NCBI GenBank assembly: GCA_029264355.1
Contig: JARIBW010000036.1
Coordinates: forward strand, 92,936 to 156,935
Direction of reading: 5' to 3'
DNA length: 64,000 nucleotides
From: Collinsella sp.
Lineage (GTDB): Bacteria; Actinomycetota; Coriobacteriia; Coriobacteriales; Coriobacteriaceae
Shown here: positions 47,207 through 59,052 of the stretch, piece by piece
How positions within the stretch are numbered: the first letter of the stretch is position 1
How the letters are laid out: each line of letters opens with the position of its first letter
The notes under the pieces: generated by a model
Databases searched by the model: none
What the model was told of the DNA's origin: nothing
What the model saw: the letters and a program-made list of their open reading frames with translations, nothing else
Made by a program: the position numbers and the translations under genes

Positions 47207-47256
47207 CGATATGGAAAAGCGGGGCGCCGATCACGGCGCCCCGCTTTTCCATATCG
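47207..47256. terminator. Convergent bidirectional terminator, 23-bp perfect stem with ATCA loop
   Basis: CGATATGGAAAAGCGGGGCGCCG-ATCA-CGGCGCCCCGCTTTTCCATATCG. Confidence 0.85.
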
Positions 47257-47269
47257 ATCGCACTCGGCC

Positions 47270-49018
47270 CTAACCGCGATGAAGTACGCGCGACACGCGG
47301 GAGAACATCGCATCGAAGAACGGGGACTCGGACTTGCCGAGCGCATACGCACTTCCATATGCCACCAAGAGGGCGGGCAGGCCGGCGAGGGCCGCATAGG
47401 CCAGGCCGCGCAACATGGAGCCGCCCGCCGGGCCGGCGAGCGTCGTGAGCAGCGCGAGCAGGCCGACGCCGACGGCCGATCCCAACAAGCCGAACACGAG
47501 CGCCCGCATGCCCGAGAGCACGACGGAGGAGAACCCGAAGGAGCCCACCTCGCGACGTATGCTCAGCAGCGTGACGGCATCGACGGCGAGGAAGTGGAAG
47601 GTCGAACTCAAGGGAACCACGTAAAGCCCGTAGACGGGCGTGAGGACGATGCAGAACGCCACCTGCGTGGCCGCGGCGACGCAGGCCGCAAAGGCGTAGA
47701 TCTTCATCTTCATGAGCGAGGAGCAGACCTTCTGCAGATAGGTCGAAAGGGCGTACAGCGGCAACGCAATGGCCTGAACTTGCAGATACCGCGCGGTCAT
47801 AGCCGCATCCTCGGCATCAAAGCCACCGAGCAACGCCACGAGGACCGGCGCGAAGACGATGAGGAGCAACGCACAGGGAATCATGGTGAAGATGATCTTG
47901 CGCATGCCGGATGAGAGTGCGCGGCGATAGGCGTCCATGCGACCGGCGACGCGGTAGTTCGACAACTCGGTGAACATGGTGACCGAGATGGGGATCGCCA
48001 GGATCGAGAAGGGTAGCACATACCAGACGCGCGAATAGTACGCGATGGCGGCGCCGCTCGAGGTGACCTGGAGCGCGCAAGACGACTGGACGGCATTCGT
48101 TGGGTACGACGCGAACGTGACGATCAGGGTCGGGAGACCGATGGCGAGCGTCTCGCGCAAGGCGGGGTCATGCAAGTCGATCTTGAGGCGCAGCCGCACT
48201 CCGTGACGGCGCAGCGCCGGCAATTGGATGAGCACCTGGGAGACCACTCCCAAGGGGTTGCCGACGGCCAGGATGATCAGCGCCCGGTCCCATGCGAGCA
48301 GCCCGCCCTTGACCACCAGCGAGTAAAGCATGAACGACGCGATGGTGATGACGTTGTTCACCATGGGGGCGGCATTGGAGGCGAAGTAATCGCGTTCGGC
48401 ATTGAGCACGCCCGAGACCACCGAGGAGATGCCGTACAAAATGACCTCGAAGGCGAAGAAGCGGAAGAACCACACCGCGAGATCGAAATCGAAATCCGCA
48501 CTCGCCCCCGCCGATTGCGTCCAGATGATCGGGCCGGCGAATATGAAGCTCAAAACCGAGAGGCTGCCCATGATGATGAGCAAGATGGTAAGCAGATTCG
48601 AGGCGTACTCAGCCGACGCCTCACGGCCACGGCTGCTGCGAACGGAGAGATAGACCGGGAGAAACGACGTGACGAGCATACCGCCCATCACGAGCTCGTA
48701 CAGCATGTTCGGCATCCCCGCCGCGACGGTGTAGCAGCTCGCCACGGACATAAGCGCACCGGAAAGCGCATTGGCCTGCGCCATGGTGCGACCGAAGCCG
48801 GTGATGCGGCTCAAGATGACGAGGATGCTCGTCGAATTGGCCTTCCGGGCGGCGAGGCGCTCGACCTCCTCCTCCGTCTCCTCGCACGGGCGCTCTTCAA
48901 GCTCGCCATTCAAGGGGGCCTCCTCACCGCAAGCGGGGCTCGGACACGCACTCGGTCCGGAGTTCTTGCTGTCGCGGGGGGCAAAATGAGCGCCCAATCT
49001 GGACTCCTCTCCTGGCAT
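47270..49018 (-). CDS. murJ: MurJ/MviN-family lipid II flippase
   Basis: ILVILSRITGFGRTMAQANALS..., YELVMGGMLVTSFLPVYL, multi-TM MATE/MOP fold pattern; N-terminal start uncertain. Confidence 0.85.
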   Translation of the reverse strand: MPGEESRLGAHFAPRDSKNSGPSACPSPACGEEAPLNGELEERPCEETEEEVERLAARKANSTSILVILSRITGFGRTMAQANALSGALMSVASCYTVAAGMPNMLYELVMGGMLVTSFLPVYLSVRSSRGREASAEYASNLLTILLIIMGSLSVLSFIFAGPIIWTQSAGASADFDFDLAVWFFRFFAFEVILYGISSVVSGVLNAERDYFASNAAPMVNNVITIASFMLYSLVVKGGLLAWDRALIILAVGNPLGVVSQVLIQLPALRRHGVRLRLKIDLHDPALRETLAIGLPTLIVTFASYPTNAVQSSCALQVTSSGAAIAYYSRVWYVLPFSILAIPISVTMFTELSNYRVAGRMDAYRRALSSGMRKIIFTMIPCALLLIVFAPVLVALLGGFDAEDAAMTARYLQVQAIALPLYALSTYLQKVCSSLMKMKIYAFAACVAAATQVAFCIVLTPVYGLYVVPLSSTFHFLAVDAVTLLSIRREVGSFGFSSVVLSGMRALVFGLLGSAVGVGLLALLTTLAGPAGGSMLRGLAYAALAGLPALLVAYGSAYALGKSESPFFDAMFSRVSRVLHRG

Positions 49019-49035
49019 GCAATCAACCTCTCAAG

Positions 49036-49065
49036 AAAAAGCGCCCCCGGAATCCGAGGGCGCTT
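49036..49065 (-). terminator. Intrinsic terminator downstream of the NlpC/P60 gene
   Basis: - strand AAGCGCCC...GGGCGCTTTTTC. Confidence 0.8.
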
Positions 49066-49112
49066 GCATTCACACGTTCACGCCGCGCGGCCACCGCGCA
49101 CACGGCCCGGGG

Positions 49113-50294
49113 CTACACCGGCGAGCCGCCGCCGACATAGTTGCCGCCGGCATAGAGGGATGCGACCACGACGCCGACACCGGGCATCGAGGCGTGGACA
49201 TACTGCCCCCCGCCGATGTAGATGCCGACGTGGTAAATGGAGCTCGTGGAGCCACCGTTACCCCAGAACACCAGGTCACCGGGCTTGAGGCTGCCGATGT
49301 TATACACCAGATGCCCCTTTGAGCGAACCGAGTTGAACTGGCCCTGAGCGGTACGGGGAAGACCATAGCCGGCCTGGGCGTAGGAATAGCTCGTGAGTCC
49401 GGAGCAGTCGAAGGCATTGGGGCCGGATGCAGCCCACACATAGGGCTTGCCGACCTGGGCGAGGGCGACATCGACGACGCTGGCGGGCGCATTACCGGAG
49501 TTGGTGTTGCCGTTGTTGTTGGGCTTCTCCGCGGGCTTGCTGGGCTTATTGTTGTTCTCCGGCCGCTGCTGTTGCCCTTGCTGCTGCTGTTCTTGCTGTT
49601 GCTGCTGTTGCTGCTGCTGTTGCTGCTGTTGCTGAAGCGCTTCCTGGCGAGCCGCCTCCTCGGCGGCCTTGCGGGCCGCTTCCTCGGCGAGCTGGTCCTT
49701 GAGCTGCGTATCGAGGTTGTTGTAGAACGACTGCTGCTGGCTGACCTTCGAGCTGACCTCGGCCGTCTTGGACTCCTGCTCGGAAACGAGCTCCTTCTGG
49801 CGCGCCTCCTGCTCGCCGAGCTCGACCTGCTTCTGCTCGAGTTCGGCCATATCCTGCTTCACCTTGGCGATGACCTGGGCATCGGCATCGGCGACCTTAT
49901 TCGCATAGAACGTGCGCGAGAAGAGGTCGGCAAAGTCCGTCGAGCCCAAGACGATGGAGAGCAGATTCGCGCCGCCCTGCTTATAGGTGGTGGACACGCG
50001 CTGCGCGATGATCTCCTGACCCTCGGCGACCTCCGCCTGCTTCTTCTCGATATCGGCGCGGGTCTGCTCGATCTGCCCCTGAACGGTGGCAAGGTCATCC
50101 TTCACCGTGGCGAGCTGGCTGCTGGCGAGCTCGAGCTCCATGGTGTAGGTCTGGAGAGTTGCGTATGCGTCGTTGACGCGCTGCTGGAGCACGTCGGTCG
50201 GCTCCGCGAATGCGACCGCGGGAACTCCGGAAACCGAGAGCGTCGCGGAAAGTAGGCAAGCCGTGGCGATGACTTGGGTGCGTTTGAACTTCAT
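49113..50294 (-). CDS. Secreted NlpC/P60 peptidase with N-terminal coiled coil and polyQ linker
   Basis: Signal peptide MKFKRTQVIATACLLSATLSVSGVPAVAFAE; coiled coil; NAFDCSGLTSYSYAQAG...GSLKPGDLVFWG...YHVGIYIGGGQYVHA. Confidence 0.92.
   Translation of the reverse strand: MKFKRTQVIATACLLSATLSVSGVPAVAFAEPTDVLQQRVNDAYATLQTYTMELELASSQLATVKDDLATVQGQIEQTRADIEKKQAEVAEGQEIIAQRVSTTYKQGGANLLSIVLGSTDFADLFSRTFYANKVADADAQVIAKVKQDMAELEQKQVELGEQEARQKELVSEQESKTAEVSSKVSQQQSFYNNLDTQLKDQLAEEAARKAAEEAARQEALQQQQQQQQQQQQQQEQQQQGQQQRPENNNKPSKPAEKPNNNGNTNSGNAPASVVDVALAQVGKPYVWAASGPNAFDCSGLTSYSYAQAGYGLPRTAQGQFNSVRSKGHLVYNIGSLKPGDLVFWGNGGSTSSIYHVGIYIGGGQYVHASMPGVGVVVASLYAGGNYVGGGSPV
49566..49634 (-). repeat. CTG/TTG (Gln codon) trinucleotide tract
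   Basis: Encodes QQQQQQQQQQQQQQ-E-QQQQ-G-QQQ in the NlpC/P60 linker. Confidence 0.9.
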
Positions 50295-50399
50295 GTCACG
50301 TCCTAACGTGTTCGGGTGCATCAAGGATACCAACCCCGACCTGTGAGCACCACCCAAAGCCGCCGTGCGGCAGAATAGCTTCACAGGAACAGGCGGGGC

Positions 50400-50889
50400 C
50401 TACCTCCGGCAAATGTCCGCCGTCTGGGCGTTCAGGCAGGTCAGAAGCGGTTCAACCGGCACTTCGAGCTGAATGCCGCGGCGTCCGCCGGAAATGTAGA
50501 TCGCATCATACAACCAACATGTCTCATCGAAAATGACCGGGAACGGCCGCTTCAGCCCGATGGGCGAGCAGCCGCCGCGCACATACCCGGTCACCGCCGT
50601 CAACTGCTTGGTGGGCAGCATCTCCAGCGACTTCTCCCCCGCCGCCCTCGCCGCGGCCTTGAAGTCGAGTTCCTCGGCCACCGGGACGCAGCACACCACA
50701 TGCCCACCCGAGGGGGCCACCGTCACGAGCGTCTTAAAACCCTGTCCTGGATCCTCCCCCAGCCGTGCGGCGATCGCCTCGCCCAGGCCGCGGGCCTCCT
50801 CGCCATCGTCCTCGTACGTGTGCAGGATATACGGCACGCCCTTGCGCTCCAACTCGCGCATGGCATTCGTCTTTTGAACCTTGGACGCC

Positions 50890-50897
<8 letters not shown>
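50400..50897 (-). CDS. ybaK: YbaK/EbsC-type Cys-tRNA(Pro)/Cys-tRNA(Cys) deacylase
   Basis: TNAMRELERKGVPYILHTYED, FKTLVTVAPSGGHVVCCVPVAEELDFKAAA, GYVRGGCSPIGLKRPFPV. Confidence 0.93.
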
Positions 50898-53766
<2,869 letters not shown>

Positions 53767-53988
53767 GGACGATCCTTATCTGACGCGGTATCGGATATGG
53801 TTCATGGACACGGTTGCATCCAGCTCTTTAGTGTAGCGCCGTCTCGGCGCACATCTGTTCGCCCATCGGGAGCCCACCGTTCCTGCACGCCTTGTTCGAT
53901 TGGGCGCGCCTCGACCCGGCCGAGCGCATTGAAAAGCGGCCCGAGACGAATCTCGGGCCGCTGGGTCTCCGTGGGATGTAGCGCGCGC

Positions 53989-54744
53989 TTAGCTGCGGGC
54001 GGCGCCGTCGACGGGGATGACCGCGCCGGTGACGTAGGAGCTCATATCGCTCGCCAGGTACACGAAGGCGTTGGCGACGTCCTCGGGCTCGCCGATGCGG
54101 CCCAGGGGGATGGTGGCGATCAGCGGCTGGATCAGCTTCTCGGGCAGGGCGGCGACCATGTCGGTCTTGGTGATGCCGGGGGCGACGGCGTTGACGCGGA
54201 TGCCCTTGGGCGCGAGCTCGCGGGAGAGGCTCTGGGTCAGGCCGTTGACGGCGTACTTGGAGGTCGGGTAGCCGCAGCCGGAGGGCTGGCCGTACTTGGA
54301 GACCATGGAGCTGGTGGTGGTGATGGTGCCGCCGTGACCGGCCTCGATCATGAGCTGGGCACCGGCGCGGCAGCCGTTGAAGACCGCGGTGACGTTGAGG
54401 TCGATGACCTTCTTCCAATCCTCGGCCGTGTAGTCGAGCAACGGGGTGGACTGGGAAATGCCGGCGTTGTTGACGATGGTGTCGACGCCGCCCATGTCCT
54501 CGGCGGCGGCGCGGAAGGCCTCGGTCACGGCGTCGAGGTCGGCCAGATCGCAGGTGCGACCCCAGACCTTGGCCTCGGGATAGGACGCGAGCAGCTGCTC
54601 GACGGCCCTATCGGCGGTCTCCCGACGGGAGCCGAACACGGTCACGGCCGCGCCTTCTTCGATGAAACGGGCGGCGATGGCATAACCGATACCGCGCGTG
54701 CCGCCGGTGATGATTGCTTTCTTGCCTTCGAGCAACATGGACAT
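53989..54744 (-). CDS. SDR family oxidoreductase, BaiA/FabG-like
   Basis: KKAIITGGTRGIGYAIAARF, NNAGIS, TTSSMVSKYGQPSGCGYPTSK, PGITKTDM, EPEDVANAFVYLASD. Confidence 0.85.
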   Translation of the reverse strand: MSMLLEGKKAIITGGTRGIGYAIAARFIEEGAAVTVFGSRRETADRAVEQLLASYPEAKVWGRTCDLADLDAVTEAFRAAAEDMGGVDTIVNNAGISQSTPLLDYTAEDWKKVIDLNVTAVFNGCRAGAQLMIEAGHGGTITTTSSMVSKYGQPSGCGYPTSKYAVNGLTQSLSRELAPKGIRVNAVAPGITKTDMVAALPEKLIQPLIATIPLGRIGEPEDVANAFVYLASDMSSYVTGAVIPVDGAARS

Positions 54745-54985
54745 TCCTTTCGGACGTGGGGCGCGCACGTTCTTCCGCGCCCGTCTTTTCAACCATAGCC
54801 ATTCTCCCCCAAAGATGAAACGGCTATTCGATCTGCGGACGGACGTGATTCGGCGGGCGGGTGCCGAGACGGTCGGGTCGGGCCCGCACGCGCGTTGCGG
54901 GCCCTGCGTCACGGCGGCCGATCCCACTCGAGCGGGCCGACGAGGGTACAATGGAGAGGTTCCACACAAGGGAAAGGAAGCACCT

Positions 54986-55828
54986 ATGAGCTGCGAGCAT
55001 GCAACCGCGGCGGGCGGTCAGGCCGCCCCGCGGGAATTTGAGGAAAACAACCTGTCCGAGGTCAAACGCGTTGTCGCCGTGTTGTCCGGCAAGGGCGGCG
55101 TGGGCAAATCCCTCGTCACCGGCTCCCTCGCCGTCGAGCTGGCCCGTGCGGGCCACAAGGTCGGCATCCTCGACGCCGACATCACCGGCCCCTCGATTCC
55201 CAAGATGTTCGGCATGAGCGGCCGGCACGCCATGGGCCTCGGCAACCTGCTGCTGCCCGAGATCTCCGAGCGCGGCGTCAAGGTCATGTCGAGCAACCTG
55301 CTGCTCAAAAACGAGACCGATCCCGTCCTGTGGCGCGGGCCCGTCATCGCCGGCGCCATCCGCCAATTCTGGAGCGAGACTTCCTGGGGCCCGCTCGACT
55401 ACCTGCTCGTCGACATGCCCCCCGGCACCGCCGATGTCGCCCTCACCGTCTTCCAGTCGCTGCCCGTCGACGGCATCGTCATCGTGACGAGCCCGCAGGA
55501 CCTGGTCTCCATGATCGTCGCCAAGGCCGTGAACATGGCCGAGAAGATGGACATCCCCGTCCTCGGCATCGTCGAGAACATGGCCTATGTCGAATGCCCC
55601 GATTGCGGCAAGAAGATCGAGGTCTTCGGCCCCAGCAAGCTCGATGCCGTCGCCGAGCAGTACAGCCTGCCGATCCTCGGCCGCCTGCCCATCAAGCCCG
55701 AGCTCGCCGCCGCATGCGATGCCGGCGCCATCGAGACCGAGCTGCCCTGCGGCCTGCTGCCGACGGCCCTCGCCAGCGTCGAGGCGCTCCCCGAGCATCA
55801 GGCCCTCGAACCCGATGCGGAAGCCTAG
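54986..55828 (+). CDS. Mrp/NBP35 family P-loop Fe-S cluster carrier ATPase
   Basis: VAVLSGKGGVGKSLVTGSLAVELARAGHKVGILDADITGPSIPKMFG; CPDCGKK. Confidence 0.93.
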   Translation: MSCEHATAAGGQAAPREFEENNLSEVKRVVAVLSGKGGVGKSLVTGSLAVELARAGHKVGILDADITGPSIPKMFGMSGRHAMGLGNLLLPEISERGVKVMSSNLLLKNETDPVLWRGPVIAGAIRQFWSETSWGPLDYLLVDMPPGTADVALTVFQSLPVDGIVIVTSPQDLVSMIVAKAVNMAEKMDIPVLGIVENMAYVECPDCGKKIEVFGPSKLDAVAEQYSLPILGRLPIKPELAAACDAGAIETELPCGLLPTALASVEALPEHQALEPDAEA

Positions 55829-55829
55829 C

Positions 55830-57236
55830 ATGGGCCGCCCCGACTCCGCGCACATGACCTGCGACGCGCCGCTCTCCCCCGCGGAGGGCGGCGCGCCCGT
55901 CTACGACGTGCTCGTCATCGGCGGGGGCGCGAGCGGGCTCGCCGCCGCCATCACCGCGGCACGCGCCGGAGCGCGCGTGTGCATCCTGGAGCGAGACGTC
56001 GAGGCGGGTCTCTCCATCCTCGCCACCGGCAACGGGCGCTGCAACGTCTCGAACAGCCGTCTCGATGCGCGCCGCTACCGCCATCCCGAAGCCGTGCGCG
56101 AGATCTTCGGCGCCGCCCCGGAACGCGCTGTCGCCGTATTTCTCGAGAGCGCGGGCATCATGACCGTCGAGGAGGGCGAAGGGCGCCTGTACCCCGCGAG
56201 CCGCCGGGCGGAGTCGGTGCGAGACGCGCTGCTCAACACCTGTCGGCGCGAAGGCGTCACCATCTTGGCCTGCGCCGAGCCGAGGCGGCACCTCGCGAGA
56301 CCGGACGCCCCCCATGAGCTCGCGTTCGACCAGGCGGCCCTGCCCCTTGCCCATAAGCCCGGTCGCGATGAAAGGGCCCGCATCCGCAATGCCCGCAAGG
56401 CGCTTGCGGCGGCCGACCGTCTCGAACGCACGGCGTTTGCCCGAACCATCATCCTCGCATGCGGGGGTGCCTCCGCGATCCCCTGCGGCATTTTGGACCT
56501 GCCCCACGTCGATGAGGCGCCCGTCCTGTGCCCCATCGCCTGCACCCCCCTCATGGCCGAAGGCGACGAGACCGGCGGGCGCGGCCTCCTCCGGAGCCTC
56601 GACGGCCTGCGGGTCGAATGCATGCTCACGCTGGTGAGGGATGGGGCCGCCGTGGCATTCGAACAAGGCGAGGTCCTCTTCCGCCCCTACGGCATCTCCG
56701 GCATCGCCGCGTTCAACCTCTCACGGCGCATCATGCCGGGCGATCAGATCGAACTCGACCTCTTCCCCGAGATGAACGAGCAGGGTCTCGTCGACCTCCT
56801 CGAGCGCCGCGCGGAGACGATCGGCGACCTCGGCGGCGATCCCCGATGGTTCGACGGCCTCCTGGCCCGCCCCCTCGCGACGCTCGTCTGCGCCGCGCTG
56901 ACCGGCGCCGCACGCCCGTTGGTTCGGGCGGCGTCGATGCTGCACCGCATGCCCCTACGCGTGACGGGCACCACCGAGCACGCCCAGGCGCAGGTGCGGC
57001 ACGGCGGCATCCCGTTGTCGGCCATGGAGCTCGACACGCTCGCCGTCCGACCGCTCGAGGCGGATGTGAACGCACCGGGAGCGCCCATCTACGCTTGCGG
57101 CGAGGCCATCGACATGGACGCCGACTGCGGCGGCTACAACCTCGCCTGGGCCTGGCTCACGGGCGTCCGCGCGGGCGCCAGCGCCGCCGCCCACTGCCGC
57201 GGAACATCCGATTCCACCGAGGAGCCCCATGTTTGA
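55830..57236 (+). CDS. HI0933/YhiN-family NAD(P)/FAD-dependent oxidoreductase
   Basis: YDVLVIGGGASGLAAAITAARAGARVCILERD, LATGNGRCNVSN, PIYACGEAIDMDADCGGYNLAWAWLTG. Confidence 0.9.
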   Translation: MGRPDSAHMTCDAPLSPAEGGAPVYDVLVIGGGASGLAAAITAARAGARVCILERDVEAGLSILATGNGRCNVSNSRLDARRYRHPEAVREIFGAAPERAVAVFLESAGIMTVEEGEGRLYPASRRAESVRDALLNTCRREGVTILACAEPRRHLARPDAPHELAFDQAALPLAHKPGRDERARIRNARKALAAADRLERTAFARTIILACGGASAIPCGILDLPHVDEAPVLCPIACTPLMAEGDETGGRGLLRSLDGLRVECMLTLVRDGAAVAFEQGEVLFRPYGISGIAAFNLSRRIMPGDQIELDLFPEMNEQGLVDLLERRAETIGDLGGDPRWFDGLLARPLATLVCAALTGAARPLVRAASMLHRMPLRVTGTTEHAQAQVRHGGIPLSAMELDTLAVRPLEADVNAPGAPIYACGEAIDMDADCGGYNLAWAWLTGVRAGASAAAHCRGTSDSTEEPHV

Positions 57237-58884
57237 AATCACCCAGATCCCCTGCCGCCTGGTCGATGGCGGTGACGAGCGCTCGTGCATCGAGGCATGC
57301 ACCCGTGAGGCGCTCGGCATCCTCCGCTGCCGCCGTGCGGACATCGAGCGCGTCGAGCTGAGGCGCAAGTCCATCGACGCCCGCAAGAAGTCGAACGTCC
57401 ATTTCACGCTGAGCGCCCTGGTGCACATGGCGCCCGAAGTCGATGAGGCCGACCTGCTCTCGCATCTCCCCGACCGCGACCGCAAGCGCGTGCGGCAGGA
57501 CGTCGCGGACGCCCCCTCCTTTTCCAATCCGGTGCAGGCCGGTCCGAACGAGGACCGCCCCGTCGTCGTCGGAGCGGGATGCGCGGGCCTTTTCGCCGCC
57601 CTCACCCTCGCCGAAGCGGGCCTTCGCCCCATCTTGCTCGAACGCGGAGACGACGCCGCGCGACGTGGCGAGGCAGTCGGGCGCTTCAACGCCACCGGGG
57701 CGCTCGATACCGACAGCAACATCCAGTTCGGTCTCGGAGGTGCCGGCACCTTCTCCGACGGCAAGCTCAATACCGGCACGAAGAACCCCTTGCATCGCCT
57801 GGTCCTCAACACGCTCGTCCAGGCCGGCGCCCCGCGCGACATCCTCTGGGACGCCAAGCCCCATATCGGATCGGACATCCTGCCCGACGTCGTCACGGAG
57901 CTGGTCGCGCGCATCGAACGGCTGGGCGGCACCGTTCGCTTCCGCAGCCATGTGACCGGCCTGCTCCTCGATGACGGGGGAGCCATCGCGGGCCTCGCCC
58001 TCGACGGGCCCGACGGTGGGGGATCCATCACCGCGACGCGCATCATCCTCGCCTGCGGTCATTCCGCCCGCGACGTGTTCGAGATGCTCGCCGATCTCGA
58101 TGTCGCGCTCCAGCGTAAGACCTTCGCCATGGGCGTGCGCATCGAGCACCTGCAAGCCGACATCGACCGCGCCCTGTACGGTGCCGCGGCCGGCCACCCC
58201 GCGCTCGGCGCCGCGCCCTACAGCCTCGTCGCCCACCTGCCGAACGGTCGCAGCGTGTTCTCCTTCTGCATGTGCCCGGGCGGAGAGGTCGTGGCGGCCG
58301 CGAGCGAGGAGGGTGGAGTGGTCACCAACGGTGCCAGCCTGCATGCCCGCGACGGACGCAACGCGAACGCCGCGCTGCTCGTCAATATCACGCCCGAAGA
58401 CCTTCCGGGAGACGACCCCCTCGAGGGCGTCCGCCTACAGCGTGCCTGCGAGCGGGCGGCCTTCCGCATCGGCGGCGGTGATTACCGCGCGCCGGCTCAA
58501 CTCGTGGGCGATTTCCTCGCCCGGCGCCCCAGCACGGGCCCCGGCCGCGTCGAGCCCACCTATCCCCGGGGCGTCACCTGGGGGACCATCGACGACGCCC
58601 TGCCGCCTCATGTATCCAAGGCCCTGCGCGAGGGCATTCCGCTCCTCGGTCGGAAGATCCATGGCTACAACGACCCCGAAGCCGTCCTCACCGCCATCGA
58701 ATCGCGTTCCAGCTCGCCGATCACCATCCCGCGCGACCGCCAAACCTGCATCTCGGTGAGCACGCCGGGGCTCTATCCCTGCGGCGAGGGCGCCGGTTAC
58801 GCCGGCGGCATCATGAGCGCCGCCACGGATGGCATCCGATGCGCCCAATCCCTCATCGCCTCGACCATCCGCGATTTCCGATAG
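57229..58884 (+). CDS. COG2509-type uncharacterised FAD-dependent dehydrogenase
   Basis: PVVVGAGCAGLFAALTLAEAGLRPILLERGDDAARR, SNIQFGLGGAGTFSDGKLNTGTKN, YPCGEGAGYAGGIMSAATDGIRCAQ. Confidence 0.9.
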   Translation: MFEITQIPCRLVDGGDERSCIEACTREALGILRCRRADIERVELRRKSIDARKKSNVHFTLSALVHMAPEVDEADLLSHLPDRDRKRVRQDVADAPSFSNPVQAGPNEDRPVVVGAGCAGLFAALTLAEAGLRPILLERGDDAARRGEAVGRFNATGALDTDSNIQFGLGGAGTFSDGKLNTGTKNPLHRLVLNTLVQAGAPRDILWDAKPHIGSDILPDVVTELVARIERLGGTVRFRSHVTGLLLDDGGAIAGLALDGPDGGGSITATRIILACGHSARDVFEMLADLDVALQRKTFAMGVRIEHLQADIDRALYGAAAGHPALGAAPYSLVAHLPNGRSVFSFCMCPGGEVVAAASEEGGVVTNGASLHARDGRNANAALLVNITPEDLPGDDPLEGVRLQRACERAAFRIGGGDYRAPAQLVGDFLARRPSTGPGRVEPTYPRGVTWGTIDDALPPHVSKALREGIPLLGRKIHGYNDPEAVLTAIESRSSSPITIPRDRQTCISVSTPGLYPCGEGAGYAGGIMSAATDGIRCAQSLIASTIRDFR

Positions 58885-58936
58885 CCCGCTCCCCAACCGG
58901 GAGCCTCGCGGTCCAAGCCGCCCCATCCAGACGAAT

Positions 58937-58970
58937 ATGGCCCGCTTCCCTCGAGAGGGAGGCGGGCCAT
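58937..58970. terminator. Convergent terminator-like hairpin
   Basis: ATGGCCCGCTTCCCT-CGAG-AGGGAGGCGGGCCAT (one T-G wobble). Confidence 0.7.
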
Positions 58971-59052
58971 TTGCACTCATGTTTCAAAGGTCTCTCAGCG
59001 GATCCAACCCTGCCGGCGAGTCGGAAGCGCCTGCCGGGCGCGCTTTGACCCC

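Noticed and set aside
50295-50399. Possible ydaO/c-di-AMP riboswitch upstream of the NlpC/P60 gene
   Set aside because: This family is often preceded by that riboswitch, but the 105-nt leader shows none of its conserved blocks and is too short.
53989-54744. Identity as Collinsella 7beta-HSDH
   Set aside because: The recalled 7beta-HSDH sequence (different N-terminal motif and active-site context) does not match; BaiA/FabG-like is the better fit.
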